Shown: positions 41,395 through 50,091, counted from the stretch's first letter. The stretch: DNA of 64,000 bases from Bin5 sp022821545 (GCA_963664085.2 CAXXLO010000002.1:3100001-3164000), one strand, 5' to 3'. Notes: generated by a model not told the origin, from the sequence alone. A program made the numbers and translations.

Positions 41395-42441
41395 ATGCAT
41401 ATCGAGGAACTGGATACACCCATAGGGGTCGTCGACCTGGACCGCCTCGCCGCCAACATCGAGCGCCTACAGAGCTATCTCGCCAGCCACGATATTGATA
41501 ACCGTCCCCATATCAAGACCCACCGCATCCCCGCAATCGCCCATATGCAGATGGAGGCCGGCGCGGTCGGCATCACTTGCCAAACCCTCAGCGAGGCGGA
41601 GGTTATGTGCAGTTCGGGGATCAGAGATATCTTTCTCCCCTACAATCTGCTCAGCAAGACGAAACTCAGACGTCTCATGCTCCTGTCGCGGCGCGCGCAG
41701 ATGAGCGTGACGGCGGACTCCGCCCGCACTGTAGCCGGATACGCAGAAGCCGCTGCACAGGAAGGCACGGTCCTCCCCGTCCTCATTGAAATGGATGGCG
41801 GCTATGAGCGTTGCGGTGTGACGACGCCGGAAGGCGTCCGTGAACTGGCCCGGCAGATCGACGGCGCCTCGCATCTACACTTCGGCGGGCTGATGGTCTA
41901 CCCCTCAAACCCCGAATCGAACGCCTTCATGGCAGAGGCGAAGATGCTGCTGGCCCAGGACGGGCTGGCCGCCGAGCGGGTCAGCGGCGGCAGTTCGTTC
42001 GTCATGTGGCAGGCACACGAGTTCACTGAAATGACCGAACACCGGGCCGGCATGTACGTCTACGGCGACCGCAACCTGGTCGATGCGGGCGCCATGACGA
42101 TCGAAGACTGCTCCTACACGGTCTTTGCCACAGTCGTCAGCCGCCCGACCGGCGACAGGGTCGTCCTTGATTCAGGGAGCAAGTCGCTCGCCGCAGACGG
42201 CGCCCGCAAGTCTTCCGGGCACGGCCTGATCCTGGAGTATCCGCAAGCGGAGATTTTCAAACTTTCAGAGGAACACGGCCACGTGGATGTGTCGCGCTGT
42301 GACCGCAAGCCGGAGATAGGGGAACGGGTCAGCGTCCTCGTCAACCACTGTTGCGTCTCCAACAATCTCTTCCCCCGCATTGTCGGACACAGAAAGGGAG
42401 AAGTTGAGCTGGAGTGGCCGGTGCTGGCAAAGGGATGGTGA
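41395..42441 (+). CDS. D-serine dehydratase / D-threonine aldolase-like PLP enzyme
   Basis: The 348-residue protein belongs to the fold-type III (alanine-racemase-like) group. It starts DTPIGVVDLDRLAANIERLQ, carries the PLP lysine Lys41 in RPHIKTHR, and has the C-terminal metal site NHCCVSNN with His318 and Cys320. An His-x-Cys zinc pair is the arrangement of eukaryotic-type D-serine dehydratase. D-threonine aldolases have His-x-Asp at that place as I recall the family. It probably degrades D-serine or a related D-hydroxy amino acid in the cytoplasm. The substrate is not certain. Its stop is 18 bp from the end of the convergent CNB-domain gene. Confidence 0.88.
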   Translation: MHIEELDTPIGVVDLDRLAANIERLQSYLASHDIDNRPHIKTHRIPAIAHMQMEAGAVGITCQTLSEAEVMCSSGIRDIFLPYNLLSKTKLRRLMLLSRRAQMSVTADSARTVAGYAEAAAQEGTVLPVLIEMDGGYERCGVTTPEGVRELARQIDGASHLHFGGLMVYPSNPESNAFMAEAKMLLAQDGLAAERVSGGSSFVMWQAHEFTEMTEHRAGMYVYGDRNLVDAGAMTIEDCSYTVFATVVSRPTGDRVVLDSGSKSLAADGARKSSGHGLILEYPQAEIFKLSEEHGHVDVSRCDRKPEIGERVSVLVNHCCVSNNLFPRIVGHRKGEVELEWPVLAKGW

Positions 42442-42459
42442 ACAGGCCGCCGGGACCGG

Positions 42460-44349
42460 TCAGAAGGTGATGCCAAGCAGACTGGGCGCGACCACGATGC
42501 CGAGGTAGCCAAGCAACAGGATGACGAGCGCCAGGCGGATTTTCCCCCAACCGCTCAGATTGCTGAACCAGCCTCCGCCGTCCGGATAGGGTCGACCGGC
42601 AGGGGGTGGAAATTCACCGGCCGGGTTCGGCTCAGGTCGTCCCGGCGCGAAATCTTGCGGCGCTTCCATCGAAGGGTCGATGCTTGGCCGGGGCGGCGGC
42701 TCCGCATAGACCTCCTCACGCCCGGCAGGCTGGCTCAGTATGCGATGCAGGTCTGTGGCAACCGAGGGCAAGCGCGATTTGAGAAACTCCAGCCCGGGAT
42801 ATTCAACGTAGAGCAGGTCTGCGTCGGTCTCGGCGAAAGCGCTCTGGCCGTATGGCTCGTCCGACAATATGGCCTTTTCGCCAAAGACCTCGCCCTCACC
42901 GCGAGTCCAGTTGCCGGCGCCGTTCAACAGCTGAAGTCGCACAACCCCCCGCTCAATGAAATAGAGCGCATCGCTGGGCGCCCCGGCCCGGAATACCTGC
43001 TCACCCGGCCTCAAATGGGCCTGTTTCAAGTGGCGTGCAACCTCCCTTAGCTCATTGATGTCGAGGTTGGCCAGCAGCGGGAAGCGCCGCAGCCTCTCCG
43101 CAGTCACTCCTCCAGTCGCTGCCTCAGGCCGGGAGTCGGAACGCGCGCCGGCTGCCCTGTCGAGTGCCTCTCCAATGGCCGGAATCCGTCCCACCAGTTC
43201 TTCAAGATCCGAGCGGTAAAGGACCCAGAGATTCGTGTTGCGAATGGCGGTGGCATTTTCGGTTCGGTCCTCGCCCGTCAGCAGGCCCATGGCGCCAAAA
43301 TAGCTGCCTACGTCAACGCGGGCCAGCTCCTGTAGTACGCCGCTCTCATTTTCTGCAGTCAGTTCCACCTCGCCGTCATCGACCAGAAACAGGGCGTCAC
43401 TGCTTTCTCCAAGCCGGTAGATCGACTCGCCTGACGGGACATGCTGGAGTACAAGCCTCTGGGCAACGGCGTGCAAATTGGAGGGTTCCAGCTTGCCAAA
43501 AAGCGGCGTCTGAGCCAGCCGGACGACCGCCTGGGTCTGGTCGATCAGGCTGAGGCGGCTGCGGCTGTGTCGGCCCAGCGCTCGGCGCAGGTGCGGATAC
43601 TGGCTGCTTAAGCTGTGAAAGGTAGCCGCGGGCAATGACCAGATCAGGCAATCGTCTACCGAAAACGCGCTTGCGTCATACGCCTTATTCGTCAACAGCG
43701 GCAGGACGCCGAACAGATTTCCCGGTTCAATCATACTTGCCGTCGGGCTTGGCTCCTCCGGCGTAGGCGAAGGCTGCAACTCCAGCGCGCCTCTCTCCAA
43801 CAGGTAGAGCGCTTCTGCCTGCTGGCCGGTCTGATAGAGGAAACTGCCTCTCTGCAGCTGGCGGGGCTGCATACTTCGCGCCATGGGCCCGATCACCCGG
43901 TGAGGAAGTCCACCCAGCGCCCGCGTTCTGACGAGCTGTTCTACCAGGTAGTCTTCCAGCTGCGAAATCTGCTCGCCGAAATTCTGGCTGAGCTTGATTC
44001 CGATGCTGTTCTGCCTCTGCAGGAGTTGTCGCAGTTCCGCGTCCGGCAAGGCCCACAATTGAACATCCGAGGCCGCCACCGCGCTCGTGTTGTGGGCCAG
44101 ACCTCGCAAAAACTCGGCCTCGCCCAGCAAACTGCCCGGGCCGAGCGTCGCCAGAACTGAGCCGTATGAATCAAACAGCCGGACAAAACCGTTCCGAATC
44201 AGGTAAAGGTCACTGCAGTTCTCATCACTGCGAAAGATGGTAGCCCCGCCCGGCTGACTCTCTTCGCGCAGAATCGACACGATCTCTTCCAGCTCCGTTT
44301 CTGACAAATCGTGAAAAAGAGGCGTTGCGCGCAAGAATTCGACAGACAT
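42460..44349 (-). CDS. Membrane-anchored protein with four cyclic-nucleotide-binding-like domains
   Basis: The 629-residue protein contains four CNB-type beta-roll domains (about residues 1-120, 140-265, 280-400, 430-540), each with the PLF/FPLL start and a G-rich turn. A Pro-rich linker follows (about 545-600), then one C-terminal membrane segment (about 608-628, IRLALVILLLGYLGIVVAPSLL). The ligand loop that normally reads FGE...PRxA is altered: GEAEF...HNTSA, GVLPL...AYDASA, GAMGL...RTENATA and GEKAI...YGQSA, so the canonical phosphate-binding Arg is missing or displaced. ATG 44349 has AAAGGAG upstream. There is no DNA-binding or kinase domain. It may be a sensor or scaffold. Confidence 0.85.
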   Translation of the reverse strand: MSVEFLRATPLFHDLSETELEEIVSILREESQPGGATIFRSDENCSDLYLIRNGFVRLFDSYGSVLATLGPGSLLGEAEFLRGLAHNTSAVAASDVQLWALPDAELRQLLQRQNSIGIKLSQNFGEQISQLEDYLVEQLVRTRALGGLPHRVIGPMARSMQPRQLQRGSFLYQTGQQAEALYLLERGALELQPSPTPEEPSPTASMIEPGNLFGVLPLLTNKAYDASAFSVDDCLIWSLPAATFHSLSSQYPHLRRALGRHSRSRLSLIDQTQAVVRLAQTPLFGKLEPSNLHAVAQRLVLQHVPSGESIYRLGESSDALFLVDDGEVELTAENESGVLQELARVDVGSYFGAMGLLTGEDRTENATAIRNTNLWVLYRSDLEELVGRIPAIGEALDRAAGARSDSRPEAATGGVTAERLRRFPLLANLDINELREVARHLKQAHLRPGEQVFRAGAPSDALYFIERGVVRLQLLNGAGNWTRGEGEVFGEKAILSDEPYGQSAFAETDADLLYVEYPGLEFLKSRLPSVATDLHRILSQPAGREEVYAEPPPRPSIDPSMEAPQDFAPGRPEPNPAGEFPPPAGRPYPDGGGWFSNLSGWGKIRLALVILLLGYLGIVVAPSLLGITF

Positions 44350-44684
44350 GCTAACTCCTTTCAGGCACGGCAGTGCAGGCAAAGACAACCTCTATTGTGC
44401 CAGAATGACCAAACGAACTCCAATCGCCTTTCCAGTCTTCAATACTGCTCAATGGCAATCGCAGGATGCTTTGGGCATAATGGAGAAACGGCCACGCGCC
44501 TGATATAATGAAAAGCAATAGGGATGAACTGTGGGTAGCGATGGTATGCAAAACGGTCTGCGCAAGAGGCAGACCGTCAGAGAAACCGTGTTCTCCCCAC
44601 GATGGGCCCGCCTTTTTCTTGGCTTGCAGGGGGATTTTCTGCCTGAATCCTGCTCTGTTCGAGCGGGGAATGCCTGCTAAAATC
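44350..44684. other. Intergenic region between the CNB-domain gene and tRNA-Leu
   Basis: No protein gene is supported here. On the plus strand there is an extended -10, TGATATAAT (44501-44509), with TGGAGA 17 bp upstream, which could start a short transcript. On the minus strand the hairpin at 44553-44577 lies downstream of the tRNA. The open frame at 44508-44981 includes antisense tRNA sequence and is rejected. Confidence 0.4.
44553..44577 (-). terminator. Terminator-like hairpin downstream of tRNA-Leu
   Basis: ACGGTCTGC and GCAGACCGT pair over 9 bp around a 7-nt loop. Read on the minus strand the stem ends in a run of four T, about 110 bp after the tRNA. It is a likely end for the tRNA transcript. 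Confidence 0.5.
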
Positions 44685-44769
<85 letters not shown>

Positions 44770-44777
44770 CTGGCAAA

Positions 44778-44807
44778 ATTATAGCGGTTAGGGCCGATTT
44801 CAGTCAA
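44778..44807 (-). promoter_or_regulatory. tRNA-Leu promoter
   Basis: On the minus strand TTGACT (44807-44802), an 18-bp spacer and a perfect TATAAT (44783-44778) form a near-consensus promoter. The expected start point, near 44771, is only about two bases before the mature tRNA 5' end. Confidence 0.75.
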
Positions 44808-44962
44808 ATAGCCGGCCAATGCGCTTGCTTTCCTGCCTGGAAATCTGTTCGCATTTGCCTCTACTTGGTGCGGGCCGCGCGGTTGCGCGGCGGGCGGGAC
44901 ACATTCCTTCGCTCGCCTCCATCCGGTGTGGTCCGCCGCAAAGGTGACAGAGCAAACTGTTC

Positions 44963-45553
44963 ATGGACCAGGACAATCTGATAGAACGCTCACTGCAGGG
45001 AGAGTTGGAAGCGTTCAACCAGCTGGTTATCGAATACCAGGGTCTTGCCTACGGTGTCGCCTATCGCCTCCTCGACGACCCCGATTCAGCCGCAGACGCC
45101 TTGCAGGACAGCTTCATAAAGGCCTTTCGGGCGCTTGAAAACTATCGCGGCGGCAGCTTCAAGAGTTGGCTGATGCGTATCGTCGTCAATACCTGCTACG
45201 ATCATCTGCGCAGCCGGCAGCGAAAGCGCACTGAAAGCCTCGATGACATGCCCGTGGAAGAAGAGTATGTCACTGTCCTGACCGACCGCAGCGAATCTCC
45301 CCAGGAATACGCCGAACGGCGGGAGCTTCAGGCGCTTATCGGCTCGGCTATCACCTCACTGCCCGAGGTCCTGCGCACGGCCATCGTACTGCGTGATGTG
45401 GAAGGCTACGCATATGAGGAGATCGCGGAGATCACGAGCGCTGCCGTGGGTACGGTCAAATCCAGAATAAATCGTGCGCGCGGCAGAGTGCGCGACTATT
45501 TGAGCAAGAACGCGGAACTTTTGCCTTCGGTCTATCGTCATTCATTGGAGTAG
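44963..45553 (+). CDS. ECF-type RNA polymerase sigma factor (RpoE-like)
   Basis: The 196-residue protein has sigma region 2 (EFNQLVIEYQGLAYGVAYRLL ... DALQDSFIKAFRALENYRGGSFKSWLMRIVVNTCYDHLR-type sequence). A short acidic linker (LDDMPVEEEYVTVL) follows, then region 4 (LPEVLRTAIVLRDVEGYAYEEIAEITSAAVGTVKSRINRARGRV-type). Regions 1 and 3 are absent, defining an ECF sigma factor. It directs RNA polymerase to stress or envelope promoters. A probable membrane anti-sigma factor follows 174 bp downstream, after a 13-bp tandem repeat. Upstream of the ATG the ribosome-binding site is weak. Confidence 0.95.
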   Translation: MDQDNLIERSLQGELEAFNQLVIEYQGLAYGVAYRLLDDPDSAADALQDSFIKAFRALENYRGGSFKSWLMRIVVNTCYDHLRSRQRKRTESLDDMPVEEEYVTVLTDRSESPQEYAERRELQALIGSAITSLPEVLRTAIVLRDVEGYAYEEIAEITSAAVGTVKSRINRARGRVRDYLSKNAELLPSVYRHSLE

Positions 45554-45584
45554 GGGGTGAACTCTACCCTCTGCCGATTGCCAT

Positions 45585-45636
45585 TGTAGTTGCAATCTGT
45601 AGTTGCACACTGTAGCTGCAAACCGTAATTGTGAAA
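45585..45636. repeat. Degenerate 13-bp tandem repeat, four copies
   Basis: The units lie at 45585-45597, 45598-45610, 45611-45623 and 45624-45636, with core TGTAGTTGCA decaying along the array. It is in the gap between the sigma factor and its putative anti-sigma gene. Confidence 0.75.
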
Positions 45637-45727
45637 GCGCAGATTCCTTCAGGGAAAATGGCGGTCAACCGGTGACAGACAAACAGGTCATTCTGGCCGG
45701 GACGTCGGCAAAAAGAGCAAACGAACT

Positions 45728-46591
45728 ATGGATCCTCAAAACCTGAATTCGGTCGATGAAGATCTGGTTGCGGCTTACGTAGACGGTGATGTTTCAACCG
45801 AAGAACGTCAGCGCGTCGAAGCTGCCATGGCGGCCAGCGAGCAGGTCGCCTGGGAAGTGAATACGCTGCGCCAGACCGTCCAGCTGTTGCAGGATATGCC
45901 ACCTGTGCCCCTCCCCCGTTCGTTTACTCTGACCGAAGATCAGGTCGCGGACGTGCTGCAAGAGCGCCGCAGCCTGGCCAAAGTTGAGGCGCCGCCTCCC
46001 CGTCAGGTCGAAGATCCTGAAGACACGGCCTGGCAGCGGTTTCTGAGATTCCTGAATGGCGGCGATCTGGCGCTGCGCAACGCAGCCGCGCTGGCCGCAG
46101 TCCTTCTGCTGGTGGTCTTTGCCGCTGAATTCCAGTTGCAACGGAACCCGTTTGGGCCGCCCACCGGCGAAAGCGCGCAGATCTCCAGCGCCCCCTCGGC
46201 GCCGCAGGCTCAGGTGACTGCGGTTGGCGGCGCCCTGTCAGGGCAGGTGTCAGGACAACCTGGTTCCGGCGCCGGAAGTTCGCAAGAGACCGCAGATGAA
46301 GGGGCCGGGCAGGAGGACGACGAACCCGTCTTCGGCGTGATGGCTGCCGGAGAAGAGGAGCAGAGCGCCGCTGGCTCGGAGCAGGAGCCGGTCGCCGCCG
46401 CGCCCGTGCAGCCGGAGACGAGTTCCCCGGCCGTCGAATCGGGCCAGCGGCAACTCACCGCAAGCGAGAGCGCAGCTCCGTCCGGGCAACCTTGGGTTAC
46501 CGTCCTCAGGTATGCCCGAATCCTTCTTGTCCTCGCCGTGATCGTGCTCTGGCTGCTTAGCCGGGCCAGGACCGGACGGGGCCGTGCCTGA
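45728..46591 (+). CDS. Probable membrane anti-sigma factor
   Basis: The 287-residue protein opens with an anti-sigma-like N-terminus (DEDLVAAYVDGDVSTEERQRVEAAMAASEQVAWEVNTLRQTV). It has a membrane segment at about 114-134 (AAALAAVLLLVVFAAEF). A long Gln/Ser/Glu/Pro-rich low-complexity region follows (about 140-255), then a second membrane segment (about 263-281) with an Arg-rich tail. The zinc-binding His/Cys pattern of ZAS anti-sigma factors is absent, so any sigma sequestration must be zinc-free. Its role is inferred from following the ECF sigma gene. Its end overlaps the start of mutM by 8 bp. Confidence 0.75.
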   Translation: MDPQNLNSVDEDLVAAYVDGDVSTEERQRVEAAMAASEQVAWEVNTLRQTVQLLQDMPPVPLPRSFTLTEDQVADVLQERRSLAKVEAPPPRQVEDPEDTAWQRFLRFLNGGDLALRNAAALAAVLLLVVFAAEFQLQRNPFGPPTGESAQISSAPSAPQAQVTAVGGALSGQVSGQPGSGAGSSQETADEGAGQEDDEPVFGVMAAGEEEQSAAGSEQEPVAAAPVQPETSSPAVESGQRQLTASESAAPSGQPWVTVLRYARILLVLAVIVLWLLSRARTGRGRA

Positions 46592-47420
46592 ACTCCCCGA
46601 AGTTGAGACCTATGTACGGGCGCTCGAACCTCTGCTGAAGGGAAAGACTGTCCTCAAGGCAGAGGTGCGCTGGCCCCGCACAATCGCGGTCCCCGATGCC
46701 GCCCGCTTTACGGACCTGGTCCGCGGGCGGCGTTTTGTTTCCTTTGGACGGCGCGGCAAATACATTCTGCTCGGTCTGGACAGCGGAGAAACGCTTATCG
46801 TCCATCTGCGCATGACCGGTGAACTGCGTCTTCACCCGCCCCCGCCGTCGGACCCAGGGGCAGCGGCGAACCCCGCAGACAAGCACACCCATGTTCTGCT
46901 CTCACTGGATACGGGAGAAGAACTGAGGTTCCGCGACATGCGCAAGTTCGGGCGAATCTGGTTAGTCGAGGATGAGGCGAGCGTTGTCGGAAAGTTGGGT
47001 CCTGAACCGCTGGAGGAAGGCTTTCTCCCCCGGACCCTGGCCGAAAACCTGGCGGGACGCAAAGCAAATATCAAAGCGCTCCTGCTCAATCAGACCGTTC
47101 TTGCCGGGGTGGGCAACATCTACGCCGACGAGTCGCTGTTCCACGCCGGGATCGACCCGCGCCGCGCCGGAGGCTCTCTGGACTTCGAGGAGATAGAGCG
47201 TCTTCACCTGGCTCTGCGAAAAGTGCTGCTCGCGGGGATCGAGGCCCAGGGTAGTTCGTTGCAAAACTATGCTCCGCCTACAGGAGCAAAGGGGGGTTTT
47301 CAGGAACAGTTCCAGGTCTTCCGCCGCGGCGGCGAGCCCTGCTTCCATTGCGGAGCGCCCATCACCCGCACCGTCCTGGCCCAGCGCAGCACCCACTTCT
47401 GCCCGTCCTGCCAAAGCTAG
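46584..47420 (+). CDS. mutM: Formamidopyrimidine-DNA glycosylase
   Basis: MutM/Fpg excises 8-oxoguanine and ring-opened purines. The 278-residue enzyme has the catalytic N-terminus PELPEVETYVR (Pro after the initiator Met, then Glu), FGRRGKYILL with the conserved Lys, and HLRMTGEL. The H2TH region is NQTVLAGVGNIYADESLFHAGIDPRR, and a C-terminal zinc finger runs CFHC ... CPSC. The start is GTG 46584, inside the end of the anti-sigma gene, indicating cotranscription. Pairing of an oxidative-repair gene with an ECF system may reflect a stress regulon, an inference from overlap alone. Confidence 0.96.
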   Translation: MPELPEVETYVRALEPLLKGKTVLKAEVRWPRTIAVPDAARFTDLVRGRRFVSFGRRGKYILLGLDSGETLIVHLRMTGELRLHPPPPSDPGAAANPADKHTHVLLSLDTGEELRFRDMRKFGRIWLVEDEASVVGKLGPEPLEEGFLPRTLAENLAGRKANIKALLLNQTVLAGVGNIYADESLFHAGIDPRRAGGSLDFEEIERLHLALRKVLLAGIEAQGSSLQNYAPPTGAKGGFQEQFQVFRRGGEPCFHCGAPITRTVLAQRSTHFCPSCQS

Positions 47421-47523
47421 GCGGCTGAAGCGGACCCCAAAAGCCGGACCGCGCACAGTAGAGTTTGACGGAGCAATTCACCCGCACGCGTAGCGCAGGG
47501 CCAGGCATATAATTCCCCGCTGA

Positions 47524-47847
47524 TCAACCGCTCTGCCCTGGCGTGTTCCTCCGCTTCGTCTCGGCCAGTTCTTCCTCCAACTCTGCCTTCCGCTTCAACT
47601 CAGCCTCTTTCCCCTCAGCAAGCGCCCGGTCCCAGCGTGACTGGAACCTGGCGTCGAACGTAGTAGCTCGCGATGGCCCGAAAATGTAGGCCACCGCGGC
47701 GCCAACTGCAGCACCCAGAACGAGACCGATAACAAAGTTCTCAGACTTGCCCAACTCGCGCGCTCCCTGCCTGCTCTGAAATTCGTCTGACCGCGCGTAG
47801 TCACTGCCCCGATAAAGGCGAGCTTCTCGCGCTCCGGTCTCAGCCAA
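47524..47847 (-). CDS. YtxH-like single-span membrane protein
   Basis: The 107-residue protein has a hydrophilic N-terminus and one glycine/alanine-rich hydrophobic segment (about 37-56, NFVIGLVLGAAVGAAVAYIFGPS), the YtxH-type GxxxGxxxAY-F-P pattern. A charged helical C-terminus follows (EGKEAELKRKAELEEELAETKRR). YtxH-like proteins are small envelope proteins of unclear role, often stress-linked. Its start overlaps the end of the PspC-domain gene by 8 bp, so the pair are cotranscribed. Confidence 0.7.
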   Translation of the reverse strand: MAETGAREARLYRGSDYARSDEFQSRQGARELGKSENFVIGLVLGAAVGAAVAYIFGPSRATTFDARFQSRWDRALAEGKEAELKRKAELEEELAETKRRNTPGQSG

Positions 47848-48757
47848 CCGTCCCGTCTATGACCGTTACGTCCTGGGGCTCCTGTATCCGCACCGGCTTC
47901 ACAGTCTCTTTTGCCTCCGGCAGCAGCAGACCTGTCAGCACGTATACCAGAACGCCTGTCCCGACGCTACCGATCGCGAAGGCAACCCAGATCAGGCGCA
48001 CGAGGTTGGCGTCCAGCCCGATCGCCTTGCCGATGCCGCCGCACACGCCGAAAAACATGCGGTCCTCCCGGCTGCGCTTCAGCGGAATGCTCGACTTGAC
48101 GCGGCGCAGTCCATCTTTGGCCGATTCGCGGTTCAAACTGGATGCGGCCCGCGTCTTGCTCTCCTGTACCCTCGCGCGGGCATTGAAGAAACGGCCGCGC
48201 CACGTTTTCTGGTTTTTCAGCAATAGGAAACCGGCGCCGATCAGCAGGACAGGCCAGAAGACCAGCCCCATCACGCCCCAGAAGACGTGCCACAAGGCCG
48301 GCAGAATGCCAAGGTTCGCCAGCAGCCAGACCACGCCGAACAGTACCAGCAGAAGTCCTGCCCGCCCTACGTTGCGTTCGTTCAACTCCAGCGCCGCCGG
48401 CGCATGCTGACCCGCTTTCGCAGTACCAACGGGAAGCAGGAGCCACAGCGCGGCGTAGGCCAGCAGACCGGTGCCGGCCGTCCCCAGCGTCAAAACCACC
48501 CACATGATACGTACAAGCACCGGATCGATCCCGAAATAGTCACCCATGCCGCCGCAAATCCCGCCAACCATCTTGTCTTCGGGGTGACGGAATAGAAACG
48601 TGTCCCGGTTCTCCTCCGCTCCGGTAGACTGCTCGCTCTTGATCGTCTCTACCGGCACGGCAATCTCCTCCGCCGGCTGCTCGGCCTCGGGCGCCGTAAC
48701 ATCCTGATCTTCCGGCCCCACCGCCTGTTCGGGCTCGCTCGGCATATTCTCATTCAT
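47840..48757 (-). CDS. Membrane protein with two PspC domains
   Basis: The 305-residue protein starts with an acidic, Pro/Glu-rich tail. The first PspC domain (about 55-115) includes HPEDKMVGGICGGMGDYFGIDPVLVRIMW. Two more membrane segments follow, then a basic linker, and a second PspC domain (about 232-290) includes REDRMFFGVCGGIGKAIGLDANLVRLIW. PspC proteins take part in envelope stress sensing. Two complete copies in one chain are unusual. ATG 48757 has AAGGAG six bases upstream; the frame extends to 48820. It is the first gene of the pair with the YtxH-like gene. Confidence 0.88.
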   Translation of the reverse strand: MNENMPSEPEQAVGPEDQDVTAPEAEQPAEEIAVPVETIKSEQSTGAEENRDTFLFRHPEDKMVGGICGGMGDYFGIDPVLVRIMWVVLTLGTAGTGLLAYAALWLLLPVGTAKAGQHAPAALELNERNVGRAGLLLVLFGVVWLLANLGILPALWHVFWGVMGLVFWPVLLIGAGFLLLKNQKTWRGRFFNARARVQESKTRAASSLNRESAKDGLRRVKSSIPLKRSREDRMFFGVCGGIGKAIGLDANLVRLIWVAFAIGSVGTGVLVYVLTGLLLPEAKETVKPVRIQEPQDVTVIDGTVG

Positions 48758-48931
48758 GGCTGACTCCTTGGGATCTTGGGAAGCGGCCGGTTCACCGTTT
48801 CCCCTTCTTGTTGCACTCACTAAACTATTCTACGCAGCCCCCAATAGAAAGTTTCGCGTGACCCCGCAGCCATACGTACTTCGCGACACGGACCATCCCG
48901 CCCGCAAGTTCTTTTCTCCCATCTCCCCTCA

Positions 48932-50008
48932 CTACTCACCTTTCGCTCCTCGCCCTACGCGTACCTCCCGGCCCTCTTCCTGGCTGCGGTAGATGCCATC
49001 CAGAATCTCCTGCACCTGCAGCGACTGCTCAGCCGGAACCGGCGACGGCGCGCCCTCCCGGACCGCCCTGGCAAACTCAACACACTCCAGTGCGTGCGGC
49101 TCCATCTTGTCCTGGGTCAATTGCAGAAATCGGTTCGAGAACTGTTTGGTTTCGTAGTTCGTTTCGAGGATCTTCGTAGTGGGCCAGTGGCAGCCGCCTT
49201 CCGTGCCATAGAGCCAGATCTGCGTGTCCTCGCCCGGCGTGTCATGATGAAGCAGCCAGCTGGTCTCCAGAACAAGCGTCGCGCCGTTTTCGAAGCGCAC
49301 AAAGGCCGCCGCGAAATCCTCCACGTCCATGTCCTGGGGCACGGGGGCCAGCTTCCACGCGCTGAATGCCCCCTCTCGCAGGGCCAGCGGCGCCTTGGCC
49401 ACACCGGAAACCGCGACCGGCTGGGGGTTGTCCATCAGCCAGAGGGTCAAGTCCAGAATGTGGACGCCGACGTCGATGGTCGGGCCCCCGCCGCTGTGCT
49501 TTTTGTAGATGAAGCCGGGCCGGACCGGCAGCCAGCCCCGCCGCAGCATCCAGCTGCGGGCATGGTAAATCTCACCCAGTGTCCCCGTACTCACCTCCGC
49601 CTTCAGGGCCTGGGAGTCCCCTCTGAAGCGAAAATGCTGGGCCGTCATCAGCAGCTTGCCGGCCCCGTCGCGCGCCTCGATCATTTGCCGTATCTCGCCA
49701 GGTGTCGGCGCCAGCGGCTTTTCGCAAAGCACGTGTTTGCCGGCGTTCAGCGCCGCGATCGCAATCGGGGCATGGTACCGGTTGGGCGTGCAAACATCGA
49801 TTATGTCGATCTCCGGGTCCTTGAACAGCTCTGCCGGATCGCTCGCCAGCTTCTTGACACCGTAGAGCGCGCCCCACCTTTCCAAGGCCTCCGCAGAAAT
49901 ATCGCTTCCCGCGACGACCTCTGCATCCTCCGAAGCGGTCCACCCGGGCATATGCGCCCTGGCAATCCCGCCGACCCCCACCACTCCTACCTTCAGAATC
50001 TTCGACAC
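48932..50008 (-). CDS. Gfo/Idh/MocA-family oxidoreductase
   Basis: The 358-residue protein has an N-terminal Rossmann fold with KVGVVGVGGIARAHMPGW and the family's HVLCEKPLA motif, whose Lys is catalytic. The C-terminal substrate domain includes GGGPTIDVGVHILDLTLWLM, with GGxxxDxGxHxxD positions typical of the group. Such enzymes oxidise or reduce sugars and inositols using NAD(P). The substrate cannot be told. It starts at GTG 50008 with AAAGGA upstream and is divergent from the ThDP enzyme, sharing a 260-bp control region with an inverted repeat. Confidence 0.93.
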   Translation of the reverse strand: MSKILKVGVVGVGGIARAHMPGWTASEDAEVVAGSDISAEALERWGALYGVKKLASDPAELFKDPEIDIIDVCTPNRYHAPIAIAALNAGKHVLCEKPLAPTPGEIRQMIEARDGAGKLLMTAQHFRFRGDSQALKAEVSTGTLGEIYHARSWMLRRGWLPVRPGFIYKKHSGGGPTIDVGVHILDLTLWLMDNPQPVAVSGVAKAPLALREGAFSAWKLAPVPQDMDVEDFAAAFVRFENGATLVLETSWLLHHDTPGEDTQIWLYGTEGGCHWPTTKILETNYETKQFSNRFLQLTQDKMEPHALECVEFARAVREGAPSPVPAEQSLQVQEILDGIYRSQEEGREVRVGRGAKGE

Positions 50009-50091
50009 ACCTGAGTCCTTTCAATCCCTGGCTCCGGCTGCGCAGCAACCGGCCACTGTTCAACTGTCAGATAAAAGGAGGTCGCGCCCCC

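Noticed and set aside
45585..45636. Candidate CRISPR array
   Set aside because: Repeats are 13 bp and contiguous, without spacers or nearby cas genes.
47508..47513. TATAAT on the plus strand after mutM
   Set aside because: No plus-strand gene follows and no -35 fits; it is probably chance.
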